DNA from: Thozetella sp. PMI_491
Lineage: Eukaryota > Ascomycota > Sordariomycetes > Chaetosphaeriales > Chaetosphaeriaceae
Direction of reading: 5' to 3'
DNA: 64,000 nt
Assembly (NCBI GenBank): GCA_021432635.1
Contig: MU270015.1
Span: 1,349,762 to 1,413,761, forward strand
Shown here: piece after piece, positions 34,801 through 49,800 of the stretch
Position numbering within the stretch: position 1 is the first letter of the stretch
How the letters are laid out: the number at the start of each line of letters is the position of its first letter
Translations under genes and position numbers: made by a program
The notes under the pieces: model-generated
What the model saw: the letters and a program-made list of their open reading frames with translations, nothing else
Databases searched by the model: none
What the model was told of the DNA's origin: nothing

Positions 34801-37800
34801 CCTGCCCTGCAGGTTCTTTGGAATACCACTGCAGCTATGTTACATATCTATGCGGTGCCATGCTGTGGCAAGATTCCCGCGCAAATTATAGATGCTTGCG
34901 TGTGTTTCAGGTTGCGTGTTATATGCATCATCCGTAGCTTTAACCACGAGCGATATCTTCCTCCATCTTCGTTGGTCATCGTTATCGTTTGCGTCACTAG
35001 GGGCAAGACTAGCCTCATACTTCCATCTTTTCCAGCACCATGACCTGCTTCCTTGCTCAAGCTTCGCATCTGAATGTATTAACCTTGCCTGGTCCCATGT
35101 CTTGCCACCGTCTAGACTGATATCCACACGCTGGATCTCACGCCCACCACCTGAATAGGCATATCCTTCTACCTCCACGACCTGGGCGCCCATATCTTTC
35201 TCGGGGACAGCCGAATCGGGGCCGCTTGTCATCTCCGGAGGTATAGCTCCAGAGGTGTTGCCTGGTGTCAGCATCTCCCGAGCTGCCGGGGTCTTCAGTC
35301 TGGCCCTGGTGATGGCGCTCGTCACCGGCATTATTTGGATTGATTTGTACTTGTCCCAGTTCTGCTTTGTTTCGTTAGGGCCAAAGCATTTGTAGTCTTT
35401 CCGTTGCCATGAAGTGTGGCTCTCTTCGTCGCTGACCACGATCTTATTCACCCACTTGACACACCGAGCTGCCACATGACCGGGAACGATGACGCGCACC
35501 GGGAAGCCGTGGTCGCGCGGCAACGGCCGATCATTCATGCGAAACGCCAAAAGAACGTCGCCGTGCGGGTCGAGCGCCGACATGATCGGAATACTCGCAC
35601 CATACGCCTCAAGTCCCGAGAACTGTACATGTTGGGCGTCTTCTCCGGGATCGTCAAGCGATAGCCCAGCATCTGCCAGGACCTCGCGGAGGCGCACCCC
35701 TTCCCATTTAGCGCAACTAATCGCGCCGACCGTCCATTGAAGTCCATTCGTTTTCTTGGAATGATCAGTCATGTCTTTGCGTCGATTTCCGGAGCACTGA
35801 AGAACGGCAGTGACTGCATGCTGCTTGAAACGGGTTTTGAGTTCCCCAACCGTGTACGATCTAGTGTCCCCATTGGGCAGCTCGATATTGATCTCGTGGT
35901 CGTCTGCGCTGGCCTCCTCCACCACAGGTACCCACATGTGATTCCTTATGTAAAAGACTTCGTTCGGGGTTAAAAAAGTGCTCGCGAGCTCGGGTCCCGG
36001 TGTTTCGGCATTGCAAGGCTTTTGCGTTAGAAAGTGCATGCGGCCGTCTCTTTGCGGGTCTGATATAAACGGATCTCGGATGCTACCCAAAGCGGGTCGC
36101 CCATCGATAAGGTCGTCAGGGTGTACTCTCCCTACTAAGTATTGTTCCAGAATGTCACGAACCCATTGACTCTTGTGGATGGAAAAAATGTCCCAATATG
36201 GCTCAATACTGCCCCCTGCAGCACGAAGAATAACTTCGCCTCCAGGGTGAGCTGGGATCCAGTCTGTGATATCATAGACATTGTCACCGTATGTAACCCA
36301 CGGCCTCTCCGATTTTGGTCCATGTTCCCGGATTTCTGACAAGCGGTAACAGGGCAGGTCCCCCATATTGCCGTCAGATGCGGCCTCCACTTTGATTTGA
36401 CACTCGTCGGCGGGTGAACTATGCCCATGGTCAATGAAGGCGAGGACCACGGCCAAGATTCCGCTACCTGCCGCCAGAATGGGTAGGTGGCGATTCCGTC
36501 GACCATTTGGGAGCGGGCTAGATTCGGGAGCATGTCTGGAACGCGCCTCTTCTCGTGAGGCGAATCTGAGGGGGAAGCCGGCCGGCTCCCAATATCTGAA
36601 ATGTCTTCTTTTCTCCTGAAATCGGATTGATGGTATAATGGAGACCCCTGATCGCCCCAGGACGCCAGGAATGTTTTGGAGCCCGTGTCTAGGTATAATG
36701 AAGGACATGGCGCACACGAGATCCAGATATTTCCGACAGGGCTGTAGCGTTGAATGGATATTGATTACTTTTGTCTGTAGTTAGAAGTGGTTGTCAGTTT
36801 CGGACTTAGGCAACACAGTGGAATATGCCTACAGCCGGGCAAATAGTTAGGGGAGAGATGCCAAGTGGAAGAAGGACAATATTAAGACATGAGCGAACCT
36901 ATGGGAAAGCCATCTCGGGGATGTGATTGAAGCGGCGTCGATGTGCGAGCAGAAATGGATACTAGGCAAGCAAGACTGCCCTAGTTTCTTGCATTGCATG
37001 TAGAGCTGCATGTTTTAGCTTTCCGTAGATACCCCTAGCCTAACTCATAATATGCTAGTGCTACAGCCGGCCGAGAATGTTGAGCATTAAACTAGCATCC
37101 GAGCTGCCGTTAACGACCCATCCGACCTCGCCTAGGTATCGAAATTGGTTGCCGAGGGGCAACTCTTTTAGCTGAAACTGTGTAAGCAGCGGCCAGTCAG
37201 AAAGGAACCTTGGCTTAAACACCGTTACCGAGACTAGCGACCGAGCGCATGTCTTCAGGATCGCTATGGTCTTTAGCAGAAACTTTTATCACTTCCTGGC
37301 TGTCTCATCGGAGGACAGGATGCCAAGTAAGTCAGACCCTACGTAGATATTGTATAGGAATAACTACATGCGAGGCAGGAGAACTCTCAGACTAGCAGAG
37401 GAAGTGAAGGCATTTAAAGTCCTAGTCATGAGACTCTGTGTTTGGATCACTAGGAATAGTGCGCGTAGAAAGCGATAGCACAGTCGATCAGTTATGGGAT
37501 ACCTGACTACTTATGCGCACCGTCACGGGCACTAAACAAGAAGAGGCTGGCCCTTGAGTTCTTCTGCTAGGCCTTGTGGCCAGATAGCCGTATCTTCTCA
37601 ATAGCCTGTAGCTATAATTTCGCCTACCATCGTAGGTGAGAAACGTGGCCGACTTGGCCCAAGGAAGCCGGACAAGAATCGCAGAAGAAGAAAAAACGAC
37701 GAGAATGGTGGCAGAAAATATAATCCTTTGGAATGGCCCAGAACACTTTGGGTGCGATTTCCCAGCACACAATGCAATACGTTGATCGACCTCATTCGAA

Positions 37801-40800
37801 GGAGTGGAATCCTCTTCGTACGTCAAATATCTGCTCTCGATGTATGCCTATCTACGCTAAAATCAGGAGAGCATTCTTTAGGGGGGAAGGGGAAAGGGCG
37901 TAGAATAGCTCACCGGACGCACCTGATACATACTCGAGATGCGTTGCACTTTCGACCGCTTTAGACTCTGCTGCATCAGTGTTGCTGTGGCTTCCTCCTT
38001 CCATCGCGGTGATGCGAGCACCAACTCCATATGTGGTCGCTTTGCTGTATTGCCATGCCCATAGCTTTTGCTAGAATGAGTTTCAGTTTCGTGATTTTAT
38101 AGTTTGTTGACATGGTATCGGCGACGACTCCTATACGCACCTCAAACAGCTCGTCGACTTCTTCGAGAGACCGTCCCTTTAGTTCAGGAGTAAAGAAGAC
38201 GAAGAAGAAAAAAGACAAAGCAGCGAGCCCCATGAAGATATATCCAACCTTGGCGCCGAGCTGAATTCGTGGCCCATTCTGCAGATAGGGTGTAAAAAAA
38301 GTCACCAAAAAGGCTGCGAGCACATCAATTATGACTCCCCATCCTAGTAACTTCTTCCGCATTTGAGTACCCCCGATTTCGGAGCCAATTAGCCAGCATT
38401 GACTCGAAACGCCAAGCTTGCAGACACCATTAAGAAGGATGACGGATGCAACCACGACGTTACTGTCCGTTTCCCGACTGTTTGCTCCAGGCTTAGACCC
38501 AATAGCACCAATGAGAGCGCCGAACATTGTGGCTAGAGCAGCGCCGATATAACAAAGGGTCCTGCGGCCAATGGTATCCGTCGTCATGACGGCAATCATG
38601 CAGCCGCATAGGCCCGCGAAGGCGATGAGGATCGAGTAGGTGAATAGTTTATCGGCGGGAAGACCCATGGAAGCGAAGAAGCTACCAATATGTCAGTCAG
38701 AACACGGCTCACAGGAAGGCGAAGGAGTATGGCGTGTGCATACGTAGGGCCATAGGAGTTGGCAAACTGCTGACCAGTGACCTGCTGGAAAAAGAACATG
38801 AAGGTAACAATCTATATCCGCGTTAGTTGTCATCTCGATCTCGAGGCTTTTTGACCTACCATCGTGCGGTTTAGATAAGTCTTGCTAAATAAGTCTTTCC
38901 ACCGCCCTTGGTTCAGGGACTTGCTCTCTTGGATTGCTTGTTCAATCGCGTTGACTTCTCGGATGGTTCGCCCGCTGTCGCGGTCATCGGCCGGCCGGAT
39001 TTTGTTGAAACTTTGGACGGCTTCGTCCTTTATACTCTTAGTTAGCGCTATCCCTATTTTGTGTTTCTGCATATAATTACCCTGCGGTCATGAGTGATCA
39101 GCCATCGCGGGGACTCGATGCAAAATGGTACTCCCAGAAGTAGAATGATAGCGGGTATCATCTGCATCGAGACGGGGATCATCCATCCCTTTTTATCCTG
39201 CTCGTACGCATATGCACGACTCATTCCTGCGCCCCATATACTACCTAGATGTAAGAGGACCTGGACGTTGCCGGCGAAATACCCGCGAAGTGCTGCAGGG
39301 GCGAGCTCGGCTTGGTAGAGAGGGACTGTGGGCTCGACGATGCCCACTGCAAGATAGGCAAGAACTCGGCCGACCGAGAACTGAACCCAGTGAGTAGCAG
39401 ATATCTCAACTGTTCGATTTAGTACTGGAGATGCATAAGATTTTAAGCTGGGAGACGTACGGATGACCGCGACTATCTGAATCGATGCAAGCACGTAAAC
39501 GGTCTTTTTGAAGCCAAGCCGCTCAATCATTGGCTCGAAAATGGCACACCCGACCAATTTTCCCGTCCAATTCACTATAGGTTTCTACCGGTAAGCCTCA
39601 GTGGCCACCACAGATAGTTCACTAGAGTATTAGGAGCGGAGAAGACAGACCTGAGTTCATGATACTCTTCCTCGAGGTAGAGAGTGCATAATTGCCATTC
39701 TCTTGAAGTTCTCCGAATTGGCGTAGAAAGCTTGGGAGGGTCTGTAAAGATCCAAATGATGCAACATCGCTGCAGAAAAGTGAGAAAAGGCCTCTCAGTG
39801 CCATTTCTTCCCGGTCCCATCGAGACGGAACAGGGCAACATCCAACTCACATTCCAAAGAGCACGTTGCCAGCGTTGAACATTAGGCAGCAGTACAGCAT
39901 GTACGGGGTTACCGATTTCCAGTCTGAGCGCTTCATCTCGATGGCTGTTCTTTGATAGTTATGGGGAAGTTGCAGGCGAACAGAGGTAAGAGTGGTCAAA
40001 TGGGATGCCTGGTTGACAAATACCACGGCGACAAGAGGTAACAAACTAGACTGGTATCTCCACAACTTGGGACGCACCTTGGTGGATCTTACCCCAGATT
40101 TGTTTAAAAACCCGGATGTCGCTAATTTCTCCTAACCCACATTAACGACTCACCCCCATGGGGTTTGGCTCTGGAGCCGATCCAACCGGCCCAGCCGAAA
40201 ATCTCCCATGTGATTGTGCATCTGACGTCGAGCATCGCTTCAGCGGGGTGCGCCAATTTCCCCATGTGGTGTATGCTTCGAGTTGCAAATAAACTAATCC
40301 CGCATAGAGTTGGCTTTAGCACACTCTGTTACTAGGAGAGATTTCGGGCCCGTTTTCGTCGCGTTCGCCCGTTCTCCTCCCGGCCCATCCGACCCTAGCG
40401 AGCCGACTCTTTGGAGGTCGGTCGTCGATCGTATTTGGGGAACTTCATGAAACGAGGAGAGTAAAGCTGCGGAGAGGATAAATAAGAGTTAAACAACATT
40501 TTTGCGATACTTTGTTATTATTTCAGCCACAGAACATCAAAGTCAGAGAGCAAGATCAAGAACCATCAGGATTTTTTAGCAAATTGCTTTGGAAATATGG
40601 CACCGGGACTGATCGATCCGATTACCTTCTTTCTCGCACCAACGAAGGCTGACAAGTCCATTTTTCCTGATGGCTTGAAGACTTCTGGACAGCAGGAGCC
40701 CGTGTACGAGCTCATTCAGCCGTACGAAAGCTTCCCTAAAGAGATCACTGGCCCTACAGTGTGGAAAGCAGCAGACTTCAACCGTAATCCAGAGAAATGG

Positions 40801-43800
40801 ACCCATGCCTTCACTGAGAATGAAATCGATGAGATCGGCATAGCTGCTGATAAGTTCATCGAGTCCAAAATGCCCTTGACCGGGATCTCAAAGGTAGGTA
40901 CCAGCGCGTTACAGACGCGGATTCCGCTGGGCTTATTCTATAGCGTTGCTAATCACCACCGCGTCAAGGACCTTTTTCAACTCCCAACGCTAGCCGCTCG
41001 AATGCAGAGCTTGCGCAAGACTCTAGTGGATGGCCAGGGATTCTGGCTGTTCAAGAACGTCCCAGTGCAGAAGTGGGGCCTCCAGAAGTCTGCCACTGCC
41101 TACATGGGTGTTGGAACGCATCTGGGCTACTTTACAAGCCAGAATAGCCGAGGCCATGTCCTGGGCCATGTCAAGGATCTCGGGGAGGACCCCACCCAGA
41201 CTGACAAGGTCCGCATTTACCGGACCAATGCTAGGTACGTGCTTTATCGCCCAACCACTGTGGCCAGTGATACTAACATGGACAGGCAATACTTCCACAC
41301 CGACGCGGCAGATCTTGTCGGCCTGCTCTGTATCGCCAGATCTATGGAAGGCGGAGAGTCTGACATTGTCTCGATGCATCACATCTTCAACTGTCTGCAA
41401 CGCGAGCATCCCGACGTTGCGAAGACGTTGTGTGAGCCCATTTGGTATCTGGATCGGAAAGGCGAGGTTTCGGACGGTCAGAAGCCGTGGATCAGGGCGA
41501 GCGTCTTCTATTTAGAGAACGATCCCGATGGTTCCCCCCGCGTCTATGGCAAGTTCGACCCTATGAACGTCACGTCACTGGGGAGATTCAACTCGGGCCC
41601 CGATGCCAAGATCCCCCCTTTGACAGATGCTCAGTTACACGCTATGAAGGTGCTGGAGGATACTTGCATGAGAGAATCCTTACACATGATTCTTGCACCT
41701 GGAGACATACAATTCCTGAGCAACTCCCAGACCTTTCATGCTCGCACAGCATACAAGGACTGGGCACCTGGTACGCTTGATGAAGCAGGCAACCCCCGAC
41801 CGCGGAGGCACCTCATGAGATTGTGGCTATCAGTTCCGATGGAAGAGGGCGGCTGGAAGCTGCCGTACATTGATGCCAATCTCAAGAAGCGAGGTGGCAT
41901 CCAGGTGAATGATACGCCCCCTGTCTGTCCCTTGGATGCAGAATGATAATCTACGAGCCATTGTCGATGGTAAAGGGGTGCTCGATCTTCGTATTGGGCA
42001 CTGATGCGCTCTAGCCATTAGCCCAAACATGGAACCACCCGAGGGGTAGCTTACACTATTTTATCGCTCATTAGGTACATTTTGTAAAAAAATCGCGGAG
42101 ACTATTTATCCGCAACCACACACGGCCACACCATTGCGGTATACTGCGCAGGCGTGATCGACCTGTCCTTCGTCGATCCGCAAGGATAATGAGATGGCGG
42201 CCCAAGGTAGATAAAGTTCTAGTCATAGGAAAGAACCTTTGCATCTGAGGCTAGCTGTCCATTGACGTCATGACCGAAGTGATCACAACCCATGTTGTGA
42301 GTGCCCCAAATCTACCAGCTGGGCTACCAGCTCGGATCACAGGAAGAATAATGTAAATCCTTAGTAGATTGCTGGCCCTGCAGCAGCGATAACTTAGTAC
42401 ATTTGTCAATATAGTTTTTCGTGACTTGTTAGACCCCGCTTAGAAACCCTACTGTCGCGAGGCAAAGGGGAACCAGTCTCACCAAACAAGCTCTAAGTTG
42501 CCTTCCGGCCAGCCAACCAGCCAACTGGCATCTCCACATTTGACTCACGTCCGCTGCTAATGCTACCTGGCATATGAGCCCACGCCATGGGACGTTAACC
42601 TGGGCTCAACATACGCGGGCTGGACTGCTGCATCCGTAACCGAGGCAAGAGATGTGGTCCTGTCTCTATGCACCGGTCTATAGTTGAAATCGGCCAATTG
42701 CAGCGCCCCGACCCACGGGGCAAGCCCATTATTCTCCATGGCGGACTCTAGGACCGTTTCAGGGGGCTGCCAGTTCCATGTCGAGTTCGGGTTGAAGAAT
42801 ATGTCCAGATTCGGTGCCAAGCCTTCAAACGCGCCGTACACATCGCCGAGCTGACTAGGCTGGTCACCAATGCTCGAGAGATCAAGTAGCTCATTAGCAG
42901 AGCTCAGCCTTCGCTCAGGTCTTGTATCGATGGACGGAGGTAATAACATTCCAGGAGCATGTCTTTCCGGTATTCCCTTCCGGGCCATGCGATAAATAGA
43001 TAACGGATTGAGAACATAATCCGGGGTCCGCTGGACCGGGCTTCCGGGTCCACTCTGTGCAATCTGGCCCAGCTCTGTGAGGTATGGATCATCTAGGACG
43101 AGATTTGGCCGTGGAAGAATGCTATTTGTGGCTACTCCCAGCTTCTCCATCATTGTTTCAGCAGCGCGGGACTGAAGAGCGGAAGTTAGTGCGTGAGATA
43201 CACGAGCTGGGGCAGGATACACACTAGGCCATCAGCAACAGCATTAGTGGCCTTCATCGTCTTCAAGGCTGCTAGATTGCTCCAGAGTAGGGGAATGGTT
43301 TTCAGCACGACTTCTTTAGTACTGTTTTCTATGCAACCGACTTCTTGCGCAAGGAAATAAAGCATAATGCGGTTGCTATCGTATGTGATAGTTGGGAGCC
43401 ATGAGTCGGCAAGCATCCTGGGGCCGTGCTGCTCCGTTGTCGCAATAATGATGGCCAAGGTCCTCGCCTCATCAAACAATGTCCATTGTAGGCGCTTCTG
43501 GAATGGCTTCTGCTCCGGCGGAAAGCTGAAGGCGGACCGGAGCTTATAGAGAGCAGGAGTACCTAGTCGGTACAGATCGCACATAGTCTGGTGAAAGGCG
43601 CAGTGTAGAAGACAAAGGGCGCCGAGCTGGTTCGATTCTTTGCGCATGTAAATAGAGGAAGTATTGAATTGGAGATTAGGAGGGAGCGACTGGTACCAGT
43701 CTTTCAGTTCTCCACTGAGCATTTCGAATTCAGAGTTGGGAAGCCAAGGGAGCATGGCCGAGTCGAGATGCTTGATATACCTGAGCACTCGTTTCCTTAA

Positions 43801-46800
43801 CCCAATATGCTGAATAAAATAGGCCAAGATTCCTATGTTTCCGGTTGCATCTGCAGGGAGGACATCCGAGGGGAGGAATGCCAGGGGCAAGTTGTTCAGG
43901 GTCTTCGTGATGCATGGAAGGCCGGCGAAGAAGTTTGCATCGTTGCAAGGTAGCTGTATTTTGATGTCTCGTTCGTCGATCAGCGTCAACTGGTCAACTC
44001 CACTGCCGCAGAGGGCATCGGTGACATAACAGCTCCACATGAGCCGACGGCGGCACTCGCGAGTCGTTACCGAGAGGGCAATTTCTGGCGATTCCCCGAG
44101 CAGATCTGCCGAATATTCGAGATTAATTTGAAGCGCCTGTGTCATCCGTGCCATCAAGGCGCTTAGCATAAACGCCTGCGAGAAATTAGACTGGCGAAGC
44201 GCATAATCGTATAGCAACTGTGCAGCCTGCCGAGAGTTAATTTCATGGACTGAATGCATCGGAGGCGATGAGTACCATGAGCCGCTCCACGGATATATCT
44301 TCCATGTTTTGTAGAAGCAGCGAGAGTGCAGTCTTTGCCCAATGGCAGCCGGCCTGCAGGATGAATGCGTCCGGGAGTTTCTGCACAGTGTCGCTGTGCT
44401 CCAGGGCGTAAAATCTGTATGCAATGTTAGCTGCTAGATGTATCAGTGCCAACCCGCGATCTGGGGTATAGTTTACTGAGCCCCTAAAGTGCAAGTTATA
44501 TGCAGCAACGCATTGCTCTGCGAGCCCGAGGCAAGGCCGCCGTCGAGATCTCGTAAAAAGCTCGGCTTGTGGATGAACGCAAAGCATCTAAGCGGGTGGA
44601 AGTTCTGGAAATAATGGGCCACGAGCACGCGAACGTGCTTATGGTCTGGAAGATCGGTGGAGGTCAACCTGGAAGGCGTCAGCGAGCTACTTGATGAAGC
44701 CAGGTGCCTAGATCGCACCCACCAAGGCAAATGAGGAGTTCTATCTTCCTCGGTGGGACCTGGAGCTAGAGATGTCCATCGGAAATGGTTCTGCGACGAC
44801 CCAACATCGGAGGTGTTGGGTGTAGTGGGTGCCTCTTCGACTTCAACGCAATGCGGAGATGAGGCAGATAACAGGTCTGTGATTTCCCCAAAGGAACACA
44901 GGCGACTAAGCTCACGGCATGCCGCGCAGGTCGGGCGCTCCCCGGAGCACTTGGTTCTTGCGACACGACACGCATTACACGATCGATATACTCTCTTGCT
45001 CCGCGGGGCACGAATGTCCGATGCATCAGGCCTCTGCACTGACTGATGGTATCCGGAGCATTCTAGATGCAGCCTTTCGCAATTGGCACAGCCATTCGGA
45101 CGTTCATCGCATTTTACCTAGAGATGAGGTCTGTATTAGAAGGCTGACAGCCGGGGCATGTACAGCGTGGAGTCTGTTACCTTTCGTGAACGGCACGTGT
45201 TGCACCCTGGTTCCGTCAGCTACCTTGGGTATGGCTAATTCCAACAAAGACCCGAAGCGGCCGGAGATGATGAAATGGGCACGGCACTCACCAAACCGAG
45301 ACCGCTTTTTTTTCTGCCGTTGTCGCTGGGCACTATGGAGGGGATCAGAATCCATTGCAATGTTCTCGTCCGTTCGCCGAGTCCCGGTCGATTCAACGAG
45401 GTGGCCGTAGACTGCTCCGCTGGAGGTGGTCGGGTGGAAAGGTCGGCTCGGAAGGAGCTGCACCCCAGATTTTAAAACCAGGGAGGCAGAGAGAGGCGGG
45501 GGCTCCAGTGTGGAGAATGTTAACCGATCGGCTGGGCGGCATGGAAGAGAGAAAGTGCGGAGCCATGTGACTTGGCTAGTAAGGGGGTTCTGGCGTCTAG
45601 TGGGACGCCGAGGACGCCCGCGTTTCACTAGCGCACTGTTAAGGCCAACTGACCAACCTCTGTCGTGAGGCATTGAGGAAAGTCGCCATATAAGCGCTTC
45701 CTATAAGAGGATCCTACGAATTTATAACGTCGGCCGTTTCCTGGCAGCAGAATTCTCGGTCGTACATCTCGGCATCTTTGTTCGAAATTAGCACAGCATC
45801 CCTGCATCTTTAAGAAACAGCCATCATGTCTCTTGGAAGAAAATTCATGCTCAACTCGGGACATGAGATCCCGGCCGTCGGCTTAGGTACTTGGGTGAGC
45901 CAGCGGTCCCCGGTGTAGCCCACAGCACTAAATTGGGTTCTTGCAAAACTGACAATACGATTTGACGTGCTATAGCTTTCGAAGCCAAATGAAGTCACCG
46001 CCGCTGTTGAAGCGGCTCTCAGGGCCGGGTATCGTCATATCGACGCTGCTGCTATCTACGAGAACGAGCACGAGGTTGGCGCTGGGTGGAAGAATTCAGG
46101 TGTACCCAGGGAGGAGATATTTGTAAGATTGCGTCGCCAATTGCATCGGGTGCATATTATTTAACTCTACTTACATGCCGAAGATTACCAGCAAGCTTTG
46201 GAACACCGACCACCATCCGGACCATGTAGAGGCCGCATTGGACAAAACTCTAAAAGATCTACAAACCGACTACCTCGATTTGTACTTGGTATGGCTCCCA
46301 TTAATTGTCACTACCATCTTATGGCTTCTCTAACTCGTAGAAAAGATCCACTGGCCTGTGGCATTCATCAAGCGAGGAGACGAGTTGTTCCCCAAGGACT
46401 CCGGGACCAACATGTTCTTGCACTCAGGAGTGCCCATGAAAGATACATGGGCGGCCATGGAGAGTTTGGTGAGCAGGGGGAAGGTACGAAGCATTGGTGT
46501 CAGCAATTTCACCATCGAAAAAGTTGAAGATCTTTTGAACACGGCCAAAATTGTCCCCGCGGTGAACCAGATCGAGGCGCATCCGTGGCTGCAACAGCCT
46601 GAGTTATTCCAGTACCTTAGGTCAAAGGTATACAAATTCCTATGTCGTGCATAAATTAAATTCTGACTGGAACTGCTCCGCAGGATATTCTAATCGAATC
46701 CTACAGCCCTCTTGGTAACAACATTTATGGCCATGACCGGTAAGATACCTGGCCTTGCATTTGAGTGGCTGCCTATCACCAGTCGCGCTGACAAATTGAC

Positions 46801-49800
46801 CAGTGTTATCGATGATCCAGCCATCCAGGCCCTTGCAAAAAAGGCGAACCTAGATGCAGGGCAGATGCTTATTTCGTGGGCAATTCAGCGAGGCACCGTG
46901 GTTCTCCCAAAAAGCGTGACTGCGTCGCGGATCGTATCCAACTTCAAAGGTGACCTTCTAGTAGCATAACCACGAGCATGAGACTGCACGCTAACGGGTA
47001 AAGATGCCATCCTTCCTGAGGAGATATACCAGGAATTGAACAAATTCGACAAGCATAAGCGGTTTAACCTGCCATTTGACTGGGGTGTTGATATTTTTGA
47101 CGAAGTTGGCGAGGCTGAGATCACGAGAAAGGGCGAAGGAACATGCTAGTCAGGCCTGAAAACGCAATGCTGTGCGATGGGGCGCATGTGGCGAGGAATC
47201 CTGCGAAGAAGAGGTTACACACGCTTTATTTGGGTCGTACTTGGCAATAAGAAGTGAAGCAATATAGATATTAGCCTCCATTCCCGCGAAAACTATTCAA
47301 ATTCTTCTAAGCACCTAGGCCTCGGCAAGGATCAGATCGGCAGCTCTGCTCGTAATAGCATACACTGCAGACATTAGGTGAGATGTTAGCTGTAAAGGTA
47401 AAATGCCGGCATCGACAACATGCAGATTACTAGTGCCATAAACCCTATTCTGGCGTCAGAGTCCAAGATTAACAAGATTAGAAGATAAAAAGACAATTAC
47501 CGCAAACTAGAATCTACGACTCCTCCTAGATGTCTTGGCATCATGGCCGTGCTGCCAATCCAATGGTCTGCGCCGCTGCTCGTATTTTGAAACCAGGCCA
47601 GATACTCGGCGTCAGTACCGTCTGGCCCAATTGGGGGGTCATAGTACGCGTTGGCGATGAGATCCGCCAAAGGCGATGTCGAGAATACCGCGCGCGAGCG
47701 CCGCGAGATGGCAACTGCAATTGCTTGATCGAACGCATCGGTGAGAAACCGCGGGGTTATGATAGGGTCTTCAAGCGGGTCAGAGGTATTGATGTGGATA
47801 TGGCCACGCGAGAGAGGCATTAGCGGCCAAAACACCGCTTCGAGCACCGATGCCGCGCTTTCAGCGATGAACTCAGCCACGGGCACTATGGATTTTCGTT
47901 ACTTCTCAGACAGATCCCTTTTAAACTAGTGAGGAACAGTCGAGCGCAAGGATCTCTTACATCTAGACGTCGAGAGGAGATCAATAGTAGCATTCAACAT
48001 CGCTTCCGCGCCGATCGTGTTGGCGGCTGCCCCTGTACTGACGAGAGCCTGTGCTCGAGCTCGAAGTTCTGCGGGCGATACGATACCACTTACAATTGTG
48101 GATGCACCTAACGGTTTCATCATGAGCACCAAGAAACTCGATGAATAATACTTGCTGCGTCTGACCACTTACTTCCGCCCCATAATTCGTCAATGTTAAC
48201 CAGCGATATTTCTGGGGCGAATAAACTTCGTCCGTCGATAATGGAACTGTCATTCTGGTAATCTAAGACAACCAGAGCACTAGTCTCAGTTCCGGGTTGG
48301 TCCTAGAAAGAGTAGAGCTTGTCAGAAGCTACCTTCGAACGTTTACCCTGTCTTAATGGGAACGGTGATCAACCATACATTAAGATGTAATCCCACCCCG
48401 GGAAGGTCAACAAGTTGTCTCACCCGGGCCGCGTGTAACACACTTTTCTGCCCAATCCCGGATCTCTCGAGGATTGGCGCGCTTCCAAGCGATCCAGCGG
48501 ACAAAATGACTCCCTTTTTGGCGTATACAGTAGACAGGGGTCGCGATGGGGAGCTGCGATTGTTCGGTACAAACACTAACCCTCTCGCCACCATATGCTC
48601 ATCAAACACAACTTTGTCGACTTTGTGGTTCGCCAACACAGTAAGGAGGTTACGCTGCTGGTTTGCAGCCCAAAGAAGACCATCGGCCGCCGAAGACCGC
48701 CGATTCTTGCCAGTCACGGGATCATACCAAATGGTCCAGGAGGTAGAGGCCGACACAACCGAGGTTCTGTTGGACAAATCGTCTCCGACATTGAGACCAG
48801 AGAATACTAGTGGAAGCGCCTGCTTAAATAAGGAGACGGCGCGAGGGATACGCATCGGCGTCTACCAGTTGCTGAATTAGGCTTGGCATATAACTCACAG
48901 GATGAAACTAACCGGGAACGAGGTATTGATGGCACCGTGATAGCCGTGCACAGCTGGATCAACACCCGCACCTTCTGCCACCTGTTTCATGTCTGGCAGT
49001 ATGTTCCTTTCGATGGCTGTCATATACTATTGAATAGGAGTTAGCGTCCAAAATATATTCTTCAACTATAACTATTTACCGGCTCAAGGTTCTTCCAGTT
49101 CCATCCGGGATTGCCAAGTGTCTCTATCTTGTCAATTTCTGCCTTGGTTGGTCTGTACCACACCATACCGTTGAATTTGTGTTGGTTAGCTTTAGTTAAA
49201 GATGGCAAATCTCTACGGCTCATCGACTAACTGGAAGTGCTACCCCCAATACAAGCTCCGCTGTCGAGTGTCCCGGAGGCTAGACTGCCGTCGTCATTGT
49301 AATACGGGTATTGCCAATTGCAAACTGGACTCTTGTAAACCCGGTCTTCCGCGTTGACGACGGCTGGATTTCCCCGGTCGTCAGGACCTGCCTCAATGAT
49401 GAGGACTGAGAAGCCTTTGCCACTGAGCTACAAAACAAATGGATCAGCAAAGAGATCGCCGGAGATTCTAGAGGAGCTCCGGGCACACCTTGTTTCCCAC
49501 AACAATGCCACCGAGGCCAGCCCCAACAATGACGTAGTCAAATGCGTTATTGGCCGCCACAGCGGAGTTGTTCGTCACAAGCGTACCATGTGCCCCATCG
49601 AGTGTGCAGGCGACAACGAGGAGCCAAGAACTCAGATTGAGCAGCATTTTCGCGGACTCGGAGACAAACTCAGTAGTGTGTACGAGATAGCAAGAATCCA
49701 CGAGGTATGGGAGAACACCTTGTATATGAGAGGTGTATAAATCGTCCTTCTATTCTAAACAGAGATGCAACACGAGATAATTCCAATTTATGCACCCCGA